Assembly (NCBI GenBank): GCA_037386965.1
Contig: JARRLN010000005.1
Location: forward strand, 1-43,867
Reading direction: 5' to 3'
DNA from: Nitrospirota bacterium
GTDB lineage: Bacteria; Nitrospirota; Thermodesulfovibrionia; Thermodesulfovibrionales; JdFR-86
Length of the DNA: 43,867 bases
The notes beneath the pieces are model-generated. The model was given only the letters and a program-made list of their open reading frames with translations, searched no databases and had not been told where the DNA came from. Shown in pieces: positions 30,743 through 40,050 of the stretch; position 1 is the stretch's first letter; each line of letters begins with the position of its first letter. Made by a program: the position numbers and the translations under genes.

Positions 30743-33178
30743 CTATCGCGCGCTCTTGGGCAGCACCGCCCCGAGATTGAAGTTCAGGAGCTCTCCCAGT
30801 TGACGGAAGAGCTTCTGCCACTGCTGGCCGCCCCCGCGGGCGAGCACGTCGGGGTAAACGGCGGTGGCCAGTTCATAGAAAATGTTCTCCATGAGCCAGA
30901 AGTTTATCTGGAAGGGGAGCTCACGGGTTATGTCCACCAGACGCACGATGTTGGTCAGCAGCGGCAGGTCCAGGGGGCGCTCACGGAGGCTCTGCATCTC
31001 GCGCTCCAGGGTGCGCCTCATGGCGAACTCCAGGTCGACGGTGTCCAGCGTGAGCTTCCAGCGCTCCAGCTCGGAGAGGATTTCCTGTATCCCCGAGGCC
31101 TCTGCCTCCTCCTGGAGCATCCTCTTGAGGTCGAGGTTCAGGATGAACTCCGCGGCGGTCAGGAAGGCCCGGGGAATGGGAATCTCGGTGTCTTCGAGGA
31201 AGTACATGAGAGGGCGGTTGTTCTCGTACATCTGGCGGTAGGAGGCCTCGAACTCCTCGAGGGTGCCGCTTATCAGGGTGTTCAATATCTTTCTCTGCTC
31301 CTCCTTGAAGAGGTCTTCGAGCCCGTAGCGGCGGGGCCCGTAGTGTTTGTCCATGAGAAGGACCAAGTCGGAGAAGGAGCCGCTTTCGAAGGCCCCGGTC
31401 AATTCCTCCTCCACCACGCGGGGCTCCGGCGAGCCGCCCTCCGGGCTGACGCCGCAGTTGAAGTCGTGCGTTCCCAGATGAAGCAGGTTGAAATGCAGGA
31501 CGTCGGATTCCCATGTCACGTGGGAGCGGGCGGTGCAGCGGCCGGTGACGAACTCGACGGTGCCGGCCTGAAGCCGGCGGTAGGAGGTCTGCTTGATGTC
31601 GTAACAGAAAATGGAGGCGTCCTCCGGATAGTCCTCGAACAGGGAGCTTATGGCGTAATGGGCGACGACTTTCTTGAGGTCCACGGCCCGGGGCTTTACC
31701 TGCCTGCGATAGATGTCCGCCCCGTTGCCCTGCTGCGGGATGTTGCTCTTTGCGCGGGCGAGCCTGTCGAGGAACTCCCCCTCGACCCCGCCCGTCCCGA
31801 AAAGCTCCTCGGCCAGCTGGATGACGCGGCCGGCGTAGTTCATGACCTGGACGGTCTCCACGCGGCTCAGTTCGTCGAAGAACCACCCGCAACTCGTAAA
31901 CATGAGCATGGCGTGACGCCCAAGCTCCATGAGCTTGATGGCCGTGACATTTTCGTCCTCCCGGAGGGAGCGGACGGCGTTGGCGGCCAGGAAGCGCTCC
32001 ACGGACTCCTCCGTCCGGTCGTAAATGACGTCGATGTACTGGTCCCGCGCGCCCCAGGGGTCGACGAAGAACCCGGCGGCCCTGTCCTCGAAGCCCGGGA
32101 TAACCTCGTCCCTCAGCCAATCCAGGGCCTCCCTGAGGGGGGCGCGCCAGCGCTGCGTCCAGCCCCGGGTGGAGCCCGTGGTGCACCCGCAGTCCGACCG
32201 CCACCGCTCGACCCCGTGAGCGCAGCTCCAGGAGGTGTTCTCGATGACCTCCACCTCGTCCCGCGGCGGCTCGAGCTCCAGGAACTCGCCGTAATTGGTA
32301 ATGCGGGCGAGTTTCTTCTTCTCGATGTAGTCGAGGGCGTAGGCCAGGGCCATCTCGCCGAAGCGGTGGTGGTGGCCGTAGGACTCCCCGTCGGTGGCTA
32401 TGTGCATGAGCTGGGCCCTCCGGCGCCTTTCCGAAAAACCGCTCAGGAGCCGATGGGCGAAGTCCTCCCCGCTTCTGAGGAGGCCCTCGAAGGCCACCGC
32501 CCGGGAGACCGGACCGTCGTAGAAGAAAAGGGTGATGCTTTTCCCCGAGGGCAGCCGGCACAGGTAGGGCCGGGAGGGGTCTATCCTGCCTCCGGCGACG
32601 TCCCGCCAGGGGCTTGCTCCGGGGCCGCGCACCCGTTTTGCCTGATGGGGCGAGAGAATCGTGAAGGCGATGCCCAGGGAGGCCAGGAGCTCCAGGGTCT
32701 CCAGGTCCACGGCGGTTTCCGGAAGCCACATGCCCTCGGGTCTTCTCTGGAAACGGTGCTCGAAGTCCCTGAGGCCCCAGATGCACTGGGTACGCTTGTC
32801 CCGGGAGTTTGCCAGGGGCAGGATGATATGTCCATAGGCCTGGGCAATGGCCGCACCGTGGCCGGAGCGGAGGGTGTGGCTCATCGCGTCGGCCTTGAGG
32901 ACCGCTTCATAGGTCGAGGGGGAGAAATGCTCCATCCAGGACAGGAGGGTGGGGCCCACGTTGAAGCTCATCCGGGCGTAGTTGCTGACGATGTCCGTAA
33001 TCCGGCGCTTCTCGTCCAGTATCCGGGCGGCGGCGTTGGGGGCGTAGCACTCGGCGGTGATGCGCTCGTTCCAGTCGTGGTATGGGTAAGCGCCGTCCTG
33101 TATCTCGATGGCCTCCAGCCACGGGTTCTCCCGCGGCGGTTGATAGAAATGGCCGTGTATGCAGAGGAAGTGTTCCAT
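30743..33178 (-). CDS. GH57-family glycoside hydrolase (DUF3536-type)
   Basis: 811 aa. GH57 motifs: HGHFYQPPRENPW at residue 8, GMWLPETAVD (probable nucleophile Glu) and HIATDGESYGHHH (probable acid/base Asp). The long helical C-terminal half is of the DUF3536 type. Its ATG overlaps the treZ stop (ATGA), and its stop touches treY, so it is embedded between the two trehalose-forming steps. It probably trims or transfers alpha-glucan chains that feed treY/treZ. Family members are often found with glycogen and trehalose genes; the exact specificity is unknown. A longer in-frame start to 33328 is rejected because of the clean overlap. Confidence 0.9.
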   Translation of the reverse strand: MEHFLCIHGHFYQPPRENPWLEAIEIQDGAYPYHDWNERITAECYAPNAAARILDEKRRITDIVSNYARMSFNVGPTLLSWMEHFSPSTYEAVLKADAMSHTLRSGHGAAIAQAYGHIILPLANSRDKRTQCIWGLRDFEHRFQRRPEGMWLPETAVDLETLELLASLGIAFTILSPHQAKRVRGPGASPWRDVAGGRIDPSRPYLCRLPSGKSITLFFYDGPVSRAVAFEGLLRSGEDFAHRLLSGFSERRRRAQLMHIATDGESYGHHHRFGEMALAYALDYIEKKKLARITNYGEFLELEPPRDEVEVIENTSWSCAHGVERWRSDCGCTTGSTRGWTQRWRAPLREALDWLRDEVIPGFEDRAAGFFVDPWGARDQYIDVIYDRTEESVERFLAANAVRSLREDENVTAIKLMELGRHAMLMFTSCGWFFDELSRVETVQVMNYAGRVIQLAEELFGTGGVEGEFLDRLARAKSNIPQQGNGADIYRRQVKPRAVDLKKVVAHYAISSLFEDYPEDASIFCYDIKQTSYRRLQAGTVEFVTGRCTARSHVTWESDVLHFNLLHLGTHDFNCGVSPEGGSPEPRVVEEELTGAFESGSFSDLVLLMDKHYGPRRYGLEDLFKEEQRKILNTLISGTLEEFEASYRQMYENNRPLMYFLEDTEIPIPRAFLTAAEFILNLDLKRMLQEEAEASGIQEILSELERWKLTLDTVDLEFAMRRTLEREMQSLRERPLDLPLLTNIVRLVDITRELPFQINFWLMENIFYELATAVYPDVLARGGGQQWQKLFRQLGELLNFNLGAVLPKSAR

Positions 33179-35013
33179 CACAGGGGCCGCCGGTACAGAA
33201 GAAAGCCGTACGGAGCCACCGCGAGGGGTCCGTCCAAGCGGGCCGAGACAGGCCCGGCGCGCCGCAATCCGCCGCCGGGTGAGGCGGAATCCACCAGCAT
33301 CTCCCACCGGCCTTCGCCGCGCTCCCAAAGCCCGCCCGAGGGCAGCGCGGTCTCAACAGGCCTGTCGCCGAGGTTGGCCACGGAGATGAGGTGCTCGCCC
33401 CGGTGTCTGATGGCGAGGAAGAGAAGCCCGGGGCTGCAGCTTACGGCGATATCCTCCCTGCCGGGGCTTTCGAGGGCATCGAGGCTTTTCCTCAGGGCTA
33501 TGGCTCCCCGGTAGAATTCGTAGAGCTCCTTGTGCCTCCCCGCGTTTCTTTTCTCCGGGTTTACCCGGGAGCGCTCGAAGGTGGCCTCGTCCTGGGGGTC
33601 GGGCACCTCGCCCGACCACTGGAAGGAGGCGAACTCCCGCCTCCTCCCCTCGCGCACGGCGTGGATAAGGGACGGGTCCGCATGGCTGATGAAATACTGA
33701 AAGGGCGCATCCTCCCCGTACTCCTCGCCCATGAAAAGAAGCGGTACGGACGGCGAGAGGACGACCAGGGCGGCCACGAGCTTCAGCTGCTCCAGAGTCA
33801 AATGCTCGGCCAGGCGGTCCCCGCGCATGCGGTTTCCGACCTGGTCGTGGTTCTGGGAGAAGACGACGAATCTGCGCGGATGGATGTGGGCCGAGGAGTT
33901 GCCGTGGCGGCGCTTCCTGAATTCCGAGTACTGCCCCGAATAGACGAACCCCTCGCGCAGCGCCTTCTCCAGGTGCTCCGGGCGGCCGAAGTCAATGTAG
34001 TATCCCCTGTCCTCTCCGGTGAGCAGGGCGTGCAGGGCGTGGTGGAAATCGTCGTTCCACTGCGCGTGGATGCCGTAGCCCCCGCGCTCCGGCCCGTCGA
34101 TGACCCGGACGTCGTTGAGGTCGCTTTCGGCCATGAGATGCACGTGCCTGTCCAGGCCACGCGCCTCCACGGTTTCCCGGAGCTGGGCCAGGAAGTGTTT
34201 GGCGCCGAAGTCGTAGATGCCGTGCACGGCGTCTATCCGGAGGGCGTCCATATGGTAGTTCTCGAGCCAGTTGAGGGCGCTTTCGATGAAGAAGCGCCGC
34301 ACGGGGTCGCTGTACGGGCCGTCGAAATTCACGGCGTCGCCCCAGGGCGTTCTGTAGTGGTCGGTGAAGTAGGGGCCGAAGTCCCTGAGGTAGTTGCCCT
34401 CCGGCCCCATGTGGTTGTAGACCACGTCCATGACGACGGCCAGCCCCTCCCGGTGGCAGGCGTCCACGAGCCTCTTGAGGCCGTCGGGCCCCCCGTAGGA
34501 GTCCTGCACGGCGAAGGGATAGGCCCCGTCGTAGCCCCAGTTCCGGGGGCCCGGAAACTGGGCCACCGGCATGAGCTCCAGGGCGGTCACGCCGAGGTCC
34601 TTGAGATAGGGGATGCGCTCGATGACCCCGTCGAAGGTGCCTTGGGGGGCGAAGGTCCCCACGTGGAGTTCGTAGATGAGATAGTCCTCGAGGGGCATGC
34701 CCTTCCAGTCGCGGTCGGTCCAGGCAAAGGCGTCCTGGGCGTAAGTCTCCGAGGGGCCGTGCACGCCCCCGGGCTGGAAGAACGACGCCGGGTCGGGCCG
34801 CTCGACCTCTCCGTCCAGCACGAAGACGTACCGGGCCCCGGCTCCGAGCCCCTCGAGACGTGCTTGGAAATATCCCCGCTTCAGGCGCTCCATGGGGATT
34901 GTGCGGGCCGAAGGTCCAAGGACCTTCAGGCTGACGTTCTCCCTCCGGAGGGCCCAGAGGAGAAAGCTGAAATCTCCCCCGCCCAGATGGTTTGCTCCCA
35001 GATACTCGCGCAT
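33178..35013 (-). CDS. treZ: Maltooligosyltrehalose trehalohydrolase
   Basis: 611 aa GH13 enzyme releasing trehalose from maltooligosyl-trehalose. An N-terminal carbohydrate-binding-like domain (about 1-95) is followed by the barrel: YELHVGTFAPQGTFDG, MDVVYNHMGPEGNYL, LRIDAVHGIYD (nucleophile Asp), MAESDLND (acid/base Glu) and SQNHDQVGNRMRGD. Normal family length. ATG 35013 lies 11 nt after the treT stop with only a weak ribosome site, so it depends on coupling. The same frame is open to 35967 on the opposite side of treT, and that extension is not real. Confidence 0.96.
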   Translation of the reverse strand: MREYLGANHLGGGDFSFLLWALRRENVSLKVLGPSARTIPMERLKRGYFQARLEGLGAGARYVFVLDGEVERPDPASFFQPGGVHGPSETYAQDAFAWTDRDWKGMPLEDYLIYELHVGTFAPQGTFDGVIERIPYLKDLGVTALELMPVAQFPGPRNWGYDGAYPFAVQDSYGGPDGLKRLVDACHREGLAVVMDVVYNHMGPEGNYLRDFGPYFTDHYRTPWGDAVNFDGPYSDPVRRFFIESALNWLENYHMDALRIDAVHGIYDFGAKHFLAQLRETVEARGLDRHVHLMAESDLNDVRVIDGPERGGYGIHAQWNDDFHHALHALLTGEDRGYYIDFGRPEHLEKALREGFVYSGQYSEFRKRRHGNSSAHIHPRRFVVFSQNHDQVGNRMRGDRLAEHLTLEQLKLVAALVVLSPSVPLLFMGEEYGEDAPFQYFISHADPSLIHAVREGRRREFASFQWSGEVPDPQDEATFERSRVNPEKRNAGRHKELYEFYRGAIALRKSLDALESPGREDIAVSCSPGLLFLAIRHRGEHLISVANLGDRPVETALPSGGLWERGEGRWEMLVDSASPGGGLRRAGPVSARLDGPLAVAPYGFLLYRRPL

Positions 35014-35024
35014 AGTGAGGGTCT

Positions 35025-36242
35025 TCAGAACAGCTCGTGCACGGGACCTTTCTGCCGGTGCGTCTCGGCGAACCAGAGCGAGAGGTAGTCCCTGGCCTGC
35101 CGCGTGATGAGGAAGGAGTTGCGCACGTACTCCCGTCCGGCCTCTCCCATTCTCCTGGCCATCTCGGGGTTGTTGAGATACTGCCGTATGCGGAAGGCGG
35201 CCCCGTCGACGGAATGCACGAGAAAGCCCGTGACCCCGTGGGCCACCTGAAGGGGAATGCCTCCCACCGCCCCGCCTATGAAGGGCTTGCCCTTCCACAT
35301 GGCCTCCGAGACGGTGAGCCCGAACCCCTCCTTGACGGACTTCTGGAGGACCACGGTGGCCATGCGCTGCAGGGCGTTGACGTCCCTGTCGCTGAAGGGG
35401 GGCAGCAGCAGAATGTGTATGTCGGGGTCGTCCGCGGCGTACGAGCGCACTTCCTCCAGAACCTCCGCACCCTCGGGGTCGTCGGTGGCCGGACTGCCGG
35501 CCAGCACGAGGATGCAGTCGTTGTATTTCTTCACTATCTTGTACGCGTTGATGACGCCGATGGGGTCCTTGAACCGGTCGAACCGGGACACCTGAAGCAG
35601 AATGGGGCGGTCGCCGGGGATGCCCAGCCGCTCGGCGACCTCCCGTATCTCGTGCTCCGAGAGCTCCCGGTTTTTCTCGCTCAGGGGGTCGATGGATGGG
35701 GCGATGATGTACTCGGTGGTCGAGATGGCCCGCGTGAAACGCGCCACGGAGAAGATCGCCGCCAGGTACTTCTTGCAGTGCGCCTCGATTTGTTTGAACA
35801 CGTCCGGGTAGGGATTGGACATGTCGATATGGCACCGCCAGAACCACTTTCCCCTCTTTCTGAAAGAGACCAGCGGTGCGGGCTGCGGGTCGTGAATGAG
35901 CACGGCGTCGGCGCCGAGGTCCAGTTTCTGGGCGTTCGCCCGGTTCACCTCGAGGTAATGCTTCCACATCTTCTCCGTGATGGCCTCGGGGTTGCCCTGA
36001 AGCGCGTTATGGACCTTCTTTGTTGTGTCGTAGAACCGGGCGTCGCCCTGGATGACCTCCCAGCGTGCATCGATGTCCAGGGACTGTATCAGGGGGATCA
36101 TTCGCTGCAGTATCTCCGCCACCCCGCCCCCCTCGCGGGTGGAGTTGACGTGCAGGAAGGACCTTCCCCGGAGCTTCTTGCCCAGCTGCTTCAGAAGGAG
36201 AAGGTCCCTGTTGGGGGCGATGCCCGCGTATTGCGTTATCAC
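35025..36242 (-). CDS. treT: Trehalose synthase TreT-like GT4 glycosyltransferase
   Basis: 405 aa from GTG 36242, overlapping the DUF5752 stop (GTGA). GT-B fold: N-terminal HVNSTREGGGVAEILQRMIP, central HDPQPAPLVSF and CHIDMSNP, C-terminal LQVSRFDRFKDPIGVI and EGFGLTVSEAMWKGKP (nucleotide-sugar Glu). This is the TreT/TreP-like group, making trehalose from an NDP-glucose and glucose, reversibly. With treY-treZ the cluster encodes two independent trehalose routes, one from activated glucose and one from glucan. Confidence 0.92.
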   Translation of the reverse strand: MITQYAGIAPNRDLLLLKQLGKKLRGRSFLHVNSTREGGGVAEILQRMIPLIQSLDIDARWEVIQGDARFYDTTKKVHNALQGNPEAITEKMWKHYLEVNRANAQKLDLGADAVLIHDPQPAPLVSFRKRGKWFWRCHIDMSNPYPDVFKQIEAHCKKYLAAIFSVARFTRAISTTEYIIAPSIDPLSEKNRELSEHEIREVAERLGIPGDRPILLQVSRFDRFKDPIGVINAYKIVKKYNDCILVLAGSPATDDPEGAEVLEEVRSYAADDPDIHILLLPPFSDRDVNALQRMATVVLQKSVKEGFGLTVSEAMWKGKPFIGGAVGGIPLQVAHGVTGFLVHSVDGAAFRIRQYLNNPEMARRMGEAGREYVRNSFLITRQARDYLSLWFAETHRQKGPVHELF

Positions 36243-36922
36243 TCGATAATCTCCATTTCCTTGCGCAGGCCGTCCTCCAGCATCTCGGCCAGGTGGGTGC
36301 GCACCCCCTCGAGGTTGTGCATGAAGGGGTCGATGGACCTGACGCAGTCGGCGAGCTCCTGGTTCTTGACGACCTCGGCTATCCACTTGGAGAAGTCGTC
36401 CTGCTCCTTGCGGAGCCTCACCCGGGCTTCGTAGTAATGGTAGTAGATGGAGCTTGCGTCGATGAACTTGATGGCCGTCAGAAACTCGGCCAGGTTCTTC
36501 GCCCGCACCCCCGCGGCGAAGACGAAGGAGACGGCCTCGCTGAAATAGAACTCGGCACCGGGCAGGACCGGCCTGGGGGCGGGAAACTTCTCCCTGTAGT
36601 CGTCCACCACCCTGAGGAGCTCTTTTCTGAGGGCGTCGGTGGATTTGAAGGAGAAGGAGTCGATATTGGCCAGGTACTCCGCCAGGGCTCTCTCCTCCAG
36701 GCTTTCGGCCGCCCACTGGGCGAAGTCATTGGTGTATTCCTGGACATGCCCCTTGGCGAAATACTGGTACGTATGGTGGAAGATGCTTTCCTCACTCACC
36801 GCGGCAATGCCTTCGCGAAGCTCATCCAGGGTGCTGGCCTTCAGGCCCGTCGTCTTGACCACCGTGACCACGTCCCTGAATATGAAGGACTTGTCCGGTT
36901 TCTTTCTGGCTCTCTGAGCCAT
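36239..36922 (-). CDS. DUF5752 protein, trehalose-cluster associated
   Basis: 227 aa. Two similar helical halves: SIFHHTYQYFAKGHVQEYTNDFAQW and SIYYHYYEARVRLRKEQDDFSKW share a pattern S-I-(F/Y)-(H/Y)-H-x-Y..D-F-(A/S)-x-W, an internal duplication. Basic N-terminus, mostly alpha-helical, no membrane segment. I recognise it as the DUF5752 type that often neighbours trehalose synthase; function unknown. GTGA overlap with treT implies fixed stoichiometry, so an accessory or regulatory subunit is plausible. AGGAGG precedes ATG 36922. Confidence 0.85.
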   Translation of the reverse strand: MAQRARKKPDKSFIFRDVVTVVKTTGLKASTLDELREGIAAVSEESIFHHTYQYFAKGHVQEYTNDFAQWAAESLEERALAEYLANIDSFSFKSTDALRKELLRVVDDYREKFPAPRPVLPGAEFYFSEAVSFVFAAGVRAKNLAEFLTAIKFIDASSIYYHYYEARVRLRKEQDDFSKWIAEVVKNQELADCVRSIDPFMHNLEGVRTHLAEMLEDGLRKEMEIIE

Positions 36923-36955
36923 GGAGTTTCCTCCTTCTGTCCTCTCCCGCTCCCC

Positions 36956-38254
36956 TCAGGGGCTGGCCGGGAGAGTCTTCTCTTCGCGGGGGTACGCGCG
37001 GGCGACGGCGCTCCCGTCCGGCTGGACCGTGTTGAGGAGAGCGTCCATGTTTTCCCGGAAGAGCCGGAACGCGGCCATCAACGGCCCGCTCAGGCGCTTT
37101 CTCCGGGGCATGTCCAGCGTAAGCGGATTGACGAAGTGCCCCCTGTGCTTCACGCGATAGTCCAGATGGGGGCCCGTGGCCATGCCGGTCATCCCCACGC
37201 GTCCGATGACCTGTCCCTGGGTGACGCCGGCACCCGTGCGAATGCCCCGCGCGATTGCCGAGAGGTGGCCGTAATAGGTCTTGTACTGGCCGCCGTGCTT
37301 GATGACGACGAGGTTGCCGTTGGCTCCCTTGTAGCCCGCAAACACGACGCTGCCGTCCCCCACTGCGGAGACCGGCGTGCCTTTCGGGGCGGCGTAGTCC
37401 ACCCCCGGATGGGGCCGGTAGATCTTCAGTATGGGATGATACCTCCTCTTCGTGTATCCCGAGCTGATGCGCCTGTAGCTGAGAGGGGCCTTGAGGAACG
37501 TCCTCTGCAACGACTTGCCCTCCTGGTCGTAATAGGCCTCCCTCCCGTCGGCCTCGAAACGGTAGGCCCGGTAGGTCCTGCCGTCGTTGACGAACTCCGC
37601 CGACAGTATCCTGCCGAACCCCTTGAACTCGCCGTCGAGGTAGAGTTCTTCGACAACGAGCTTGAAGGTGTCTCCCCTGCGGAGGTCGGTGGCGAAATCT
37701 ATGTCCCAGGCGAAGATGTCGGCCAGGCGAAGGGCAAGCTGGACGTCCTGCACGGAGTTGACGAGGTTGCCGTGAAGGATGCCGCCCGTGTGCGCGATGC
37801 GCCTTTCGTACTGGACGGCGGTCTTCTCGGCATGAAACCCCTCCTTCTTCCGGGAGACCTCGAGCCATGATGTGTCGTCAATGCGGTAGGCCAGGCGAAG
37901 GACGCGCTTTTTCGTATCCGTACGGATGCTGTACGGATGCCCCGCCGCGAGCATCCCGATGTCGTAAATCCCGGCACTGGCCTTCTCGATCATGTCCAGC
38001 TCCCCGATATCGAGGCCGAGCTTTTGGAAAAGGTCGAAGAAGGTCTCGCCGTTTTTCAGGACGCCTTCGGCCTCCTCCTCATGCGGGGTCTGGGCGCCGC
38101 CTTGCGCGCCGGGCTCCGCTCCGTGCATGACCCATGCGGCGGGTCCGGGGAAACCGCTTCCGAAACCGGAGGGGGAACGCACGTTGTTCAGGGCGAAAAG
38201 GGCCGCCGCCAGGACGAGACAAAACAGCAGGAAGCCGGTGCGTTTCTTGCTCAT
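36956..38254 (-). CDS. M23-family peptidoglycan endopeptidase
   Basis: 432 aa. Uncleaved or cleaved N-terminal membrane segment (SKKRTGFLLFCLVLAAALFA), an OapA/LysM-like region (about 65-150), a middle domain, and a C-terminal LytM/M23 domain with the zinc ligands HPGVDYAAPKGTPV (His and Asp), the strand SVVFAGYKGANGNLVVIKHG, and the His-x-His-like end GPHLDYR. Probable DD-endopeptidase of the MepM type acting on murein cross-links in the periplasm. It lies 33 bp upstream of the DUF5752 start in the same orientation. Confidence 0.93.
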   Translation of the reverse strand: MSKKRTGFLLFCLVLAAALFALNNVRSPSGFGSGFPGPAAWVMHGAEPGAQGGAQTPHEEEAEGVLKNGETFFDLFQKLGLDIGELDMIEKASAGIYDIGMLAAGHPYSIRTDTKKRVLRLAYRIDDTSWLEVSRKKEGFHAEKTAVQYERRIAHTGGILHGNLVNSVQDVQLALRLADIFAWDIDFATDLRRGDTFKLVVEELYLDGEFKGFGRILSAEFVNDGRTYRAYRFEADGREAYYDQEGKSLQRTFLKAPLSYRRISSGYTKRRYHPILKIYRPHPGVDYAAPKGTPVSAVGDGSVVFAGYKGANGNLVVIKHGGQYKTYYGHLSAIARGIRTGAGVTQGQVIGRVGMTGMATGPHLDYRVKHRGHFVNPLTLDMPRRKRLSGPLMAAFRLFRENMDALLNTVQPDGSAVARAYPREEKTLPASP

Positions 38255-38372
38255 GATTCGTCAATTTTATATGAAAACGTCCCGGCTCGCAACACGCACG
38301 CCTTCCGGCACGGCGCCGTGCACTCGTGCAAGGACATGTGAAGGCCCGGGCCTACTCCGGTGAAACGCGGGC

Positions 38373-38777
38373 CTACTCCGGGGGAGAGCTTGTCTTTTTC
38401 CTCGTGGTTTTCTTCCGGGCCGCGCGCTTTTTCGGCGCGGCCTTCTTCACGGCCTTTTTCCTGGGGCGGGCCTTCTTGGGTGCCGCCCTCTTCCTGGCCG
38501 CCTTGGGTTTCCCGGGCTCGACGACGCCTATCTGGGACTCGAGCTTCTTCAGTCTTTCCACGAGGCTCATGGCGGTGGCGTCTTCCCGGGGGTCCTTCGA
38601 CTCCCGGAGCAGGGTATAGGTGCGGCCCCCCAGTTCCGACATGAGCCTGTGGGCTCTGCTTTTCAGCTCGAAGGCGCGATACCGCCTCTTGCCCTCCTCC
38701 GTAAGGACGCCCGCCCTCTTCCTGACGGCATCGAATCCGCCGAAGACATCTTCCTTGATCCTGTCCCAGAAAGACAT
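38373..38777 (-). CDS. Histone-H1-like basic protein
   Basis: 134 aa. The N-terminal 85 residues are helical (MSFWDRIKEDVFGGFDAVRK.., ELKSRAHRLMSELG, LVERLKKLESQIGVV). The C-terminus (about 90-134) is a low-complexity Lys/Ala/Arg/Pro tail (KKAVKKAAPKKRAARKK) like eukaryotic H1 and bacterial HctA/AlgP tails. It could bind DNA, RNA or polyphosphate. GAAAGGAGAGCAC precedes the ATG, 14 bp after the gpgS-like gene, so the two are co-transcribed. The stop codon lies in a 13-bp direct repeat (GGGCCTACTCCGG twice, 38349-38383). Confidence 0.8.
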   Translation of the reverse strand: MSFWDRIKEDVFGGFDAVRKRAGVLTEEGKRRYRAFELKSRAHRLMSELGGRTYTLLRESKDPREDATAMSLVERLKKLESQIGVVEPGKPKAARKRAAPKKARPRKKAVKKAAPKKRAARKKTTRKKTSSPPE

Positions 38778-38791
38778 GTGCTCTCCTTTCT

Positions 38792-40000
38792 TTAGGCGTT
38801 GTCGTCGTCCACGGCTGCTCTTATATGCCTGAGGATGTTCGGAAGCGCCGAGGTGACCCTTTCCCAGGGGGGGATGAGGGGGACTCCGACGGGGTTGTCC
38901 ATGATGATCTGGGCGGCCTTCTCTATGCCGCTGGTGAACGTCTCCACGGCCAGGCTTTCGTTATGCCGGTCGAAGGCCAGGCCGTTGACGGCCGCGTCGT
39001 CCTCGTAGCGTTTGAGGAAGTCCTGGGCTATGCGGACATAGGTGGCAAGGAGCGTTTTGAAAAAGCCCTCCGAGAAGATAATGCCCTCGGAGGCCAGGGT
39101 GCGGAAGATGGACTTCGAGATGTCTATGCACATCTTGTTCAGGCCCTTGGTGGCGTCCTCGGGAGAGAGGACCTGGTGCTTGTGCTCGTAGTTCTCGGCG
39201 ATGTCGATCTGGCAGACCCTCCGCACCGACGTGTTGCGGTACACCTCCGCCAGCACGCCCATCTCCAGGCCCCAGTCCCCGGGGATGCGGATGACGCGCG
39301 AGAGGTCCACGTCGATGGAGAACTCTCCCGCCAGGGGATAGCGGAAGCTGTCGAAGAACTGCACCAGGGGCTGCTCCCCGATGATGGCGGAGATGGCCCT
39401 GAGCAACGGGGTCACCAGGAGCCGCGTCACGCGCCCGTGCATGCGGTCGGTGACGCGGCTGTAAAACCCCTTGCAGAAATCGTAATCCAGGTTCGGGTTG
39501 ACCACCGGGTAGCACAGACGGGCCAGCATCTCCCTGCCATAGGTGAGGATGTCGCAGTCATGCAGGGCGATGACCCGCAGGTCCATCTGGGAAAGCACGT
39601 ACCCGTAAGCCATCCAGGCGCTCTTGCCCTTTCCCTCTTCCCCGGGGGGCAGGTCGGCGGCCTCCAGGGCCCGGTAGATTTCCGTCAGCCGGGGCCCGTG
39701 GTTCCAGATGACGCGCGTGCTCTGGGGCAGCCCGGAGAAGAAGTCCCTGGCGTGCTTGAACTCCTCCTCGCTGGCCGGCCCCAGGGCGACGATGACCTGT
39801 TTGACGTATTCCACTTCCTTCAGGCGGGTGACGATTCCCTTGAGCGCCTCCCCCTGGAGTTCGGAGTACAGGGAGGGAAGTACGAGGGCCACGGGGCGCT
39901 CCTGGGAGTACCACTTCAGCTCGGACTCGATGCGCTCGAGCTTGCTCGCCCCCAGCCTGTGGAAGGTGGCAACAACCCCTGTCTGGTAGAAATCGGACAT
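38792..40000 (-). CDS. gpgS: GpgS-like glucosyl-3-phosphoglycerate synthase
   Basis: 402 aa from ATG 40000 (AAAGGAGAGC upstream). GT-A fold of the GT81/GpgS type: ALVLPSLYSE at the N-terminus, VIALHDCDILTYGREMLARL (D-x-D metal site), YDFCKGFYSRVTDRMHGRVTRLL and GDWGLEMGVLAEVY. It would transfer glucose from an NDP-glucose to 3-phosphoglycerate, the first step to glucosylglycerate, a compatible solute. No GpgP phosphatase lies beside it. A mannosylglycerate-type activity is an alternative. First gene of the leftward compatible-solute cluster. Confidence 0.8.
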   Translation of the reverse strand: MSDFYQTGVVATFHRLGASKLERIESELKWYSQERPVALVLPSLYSELQGEALKGIVTRLKEVEYVKQVIVALGPASEEEFKHARDFFSGLPQSTRVIWNHGPRLTEIYRALEAADLPPGEEGKGKSAWMAYGYVLSQMDLRVIALHDCDILTYGREMLARLCYPVVNPNLDYDFCKGFYSRVTDRMHGRVTRLLVTPLLRAISAIIGEQPLVQFFDSFRYPLAGEFSIDVDLSRVIRIPGDWGLEMGVLAEVYRNTSVRRVCQIDIAENYEHKHQVLSPEDATKGLNKMCIDISKSIFRTLASEGIIFSEGFFKTLLATYVRIAQDFLKRYEDDAAVNGLAFDRHNESLAVETFTSGIEKAAQIIMDNPVGVPLIPPWERVTSALPNILRHIRAAVDDDNA

Positions 40001-40050
40001 GCTCTCCTTTCCCCCCGGGACGTCTCGCGCCGCTAATGTAGCGTAGAACA

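Noticed and set aside
27758-33514. A 1918-codon open frame on the plus strand opposite treY and the GH57 gene
   Set aside because: It is a mirror of GC-rich codon usage: treY and GH57 on the other strand have clear catalytic motifs, while this frame is rich in Gly, Val, Glu, Leu and His with no recognisable domain or ribosome site.
38349-38383. Short direct repeat GGGCCTACTCCGG as the start of a repeat array
   Set aside because: Only two copies are present, with no further units or spacer regularity.
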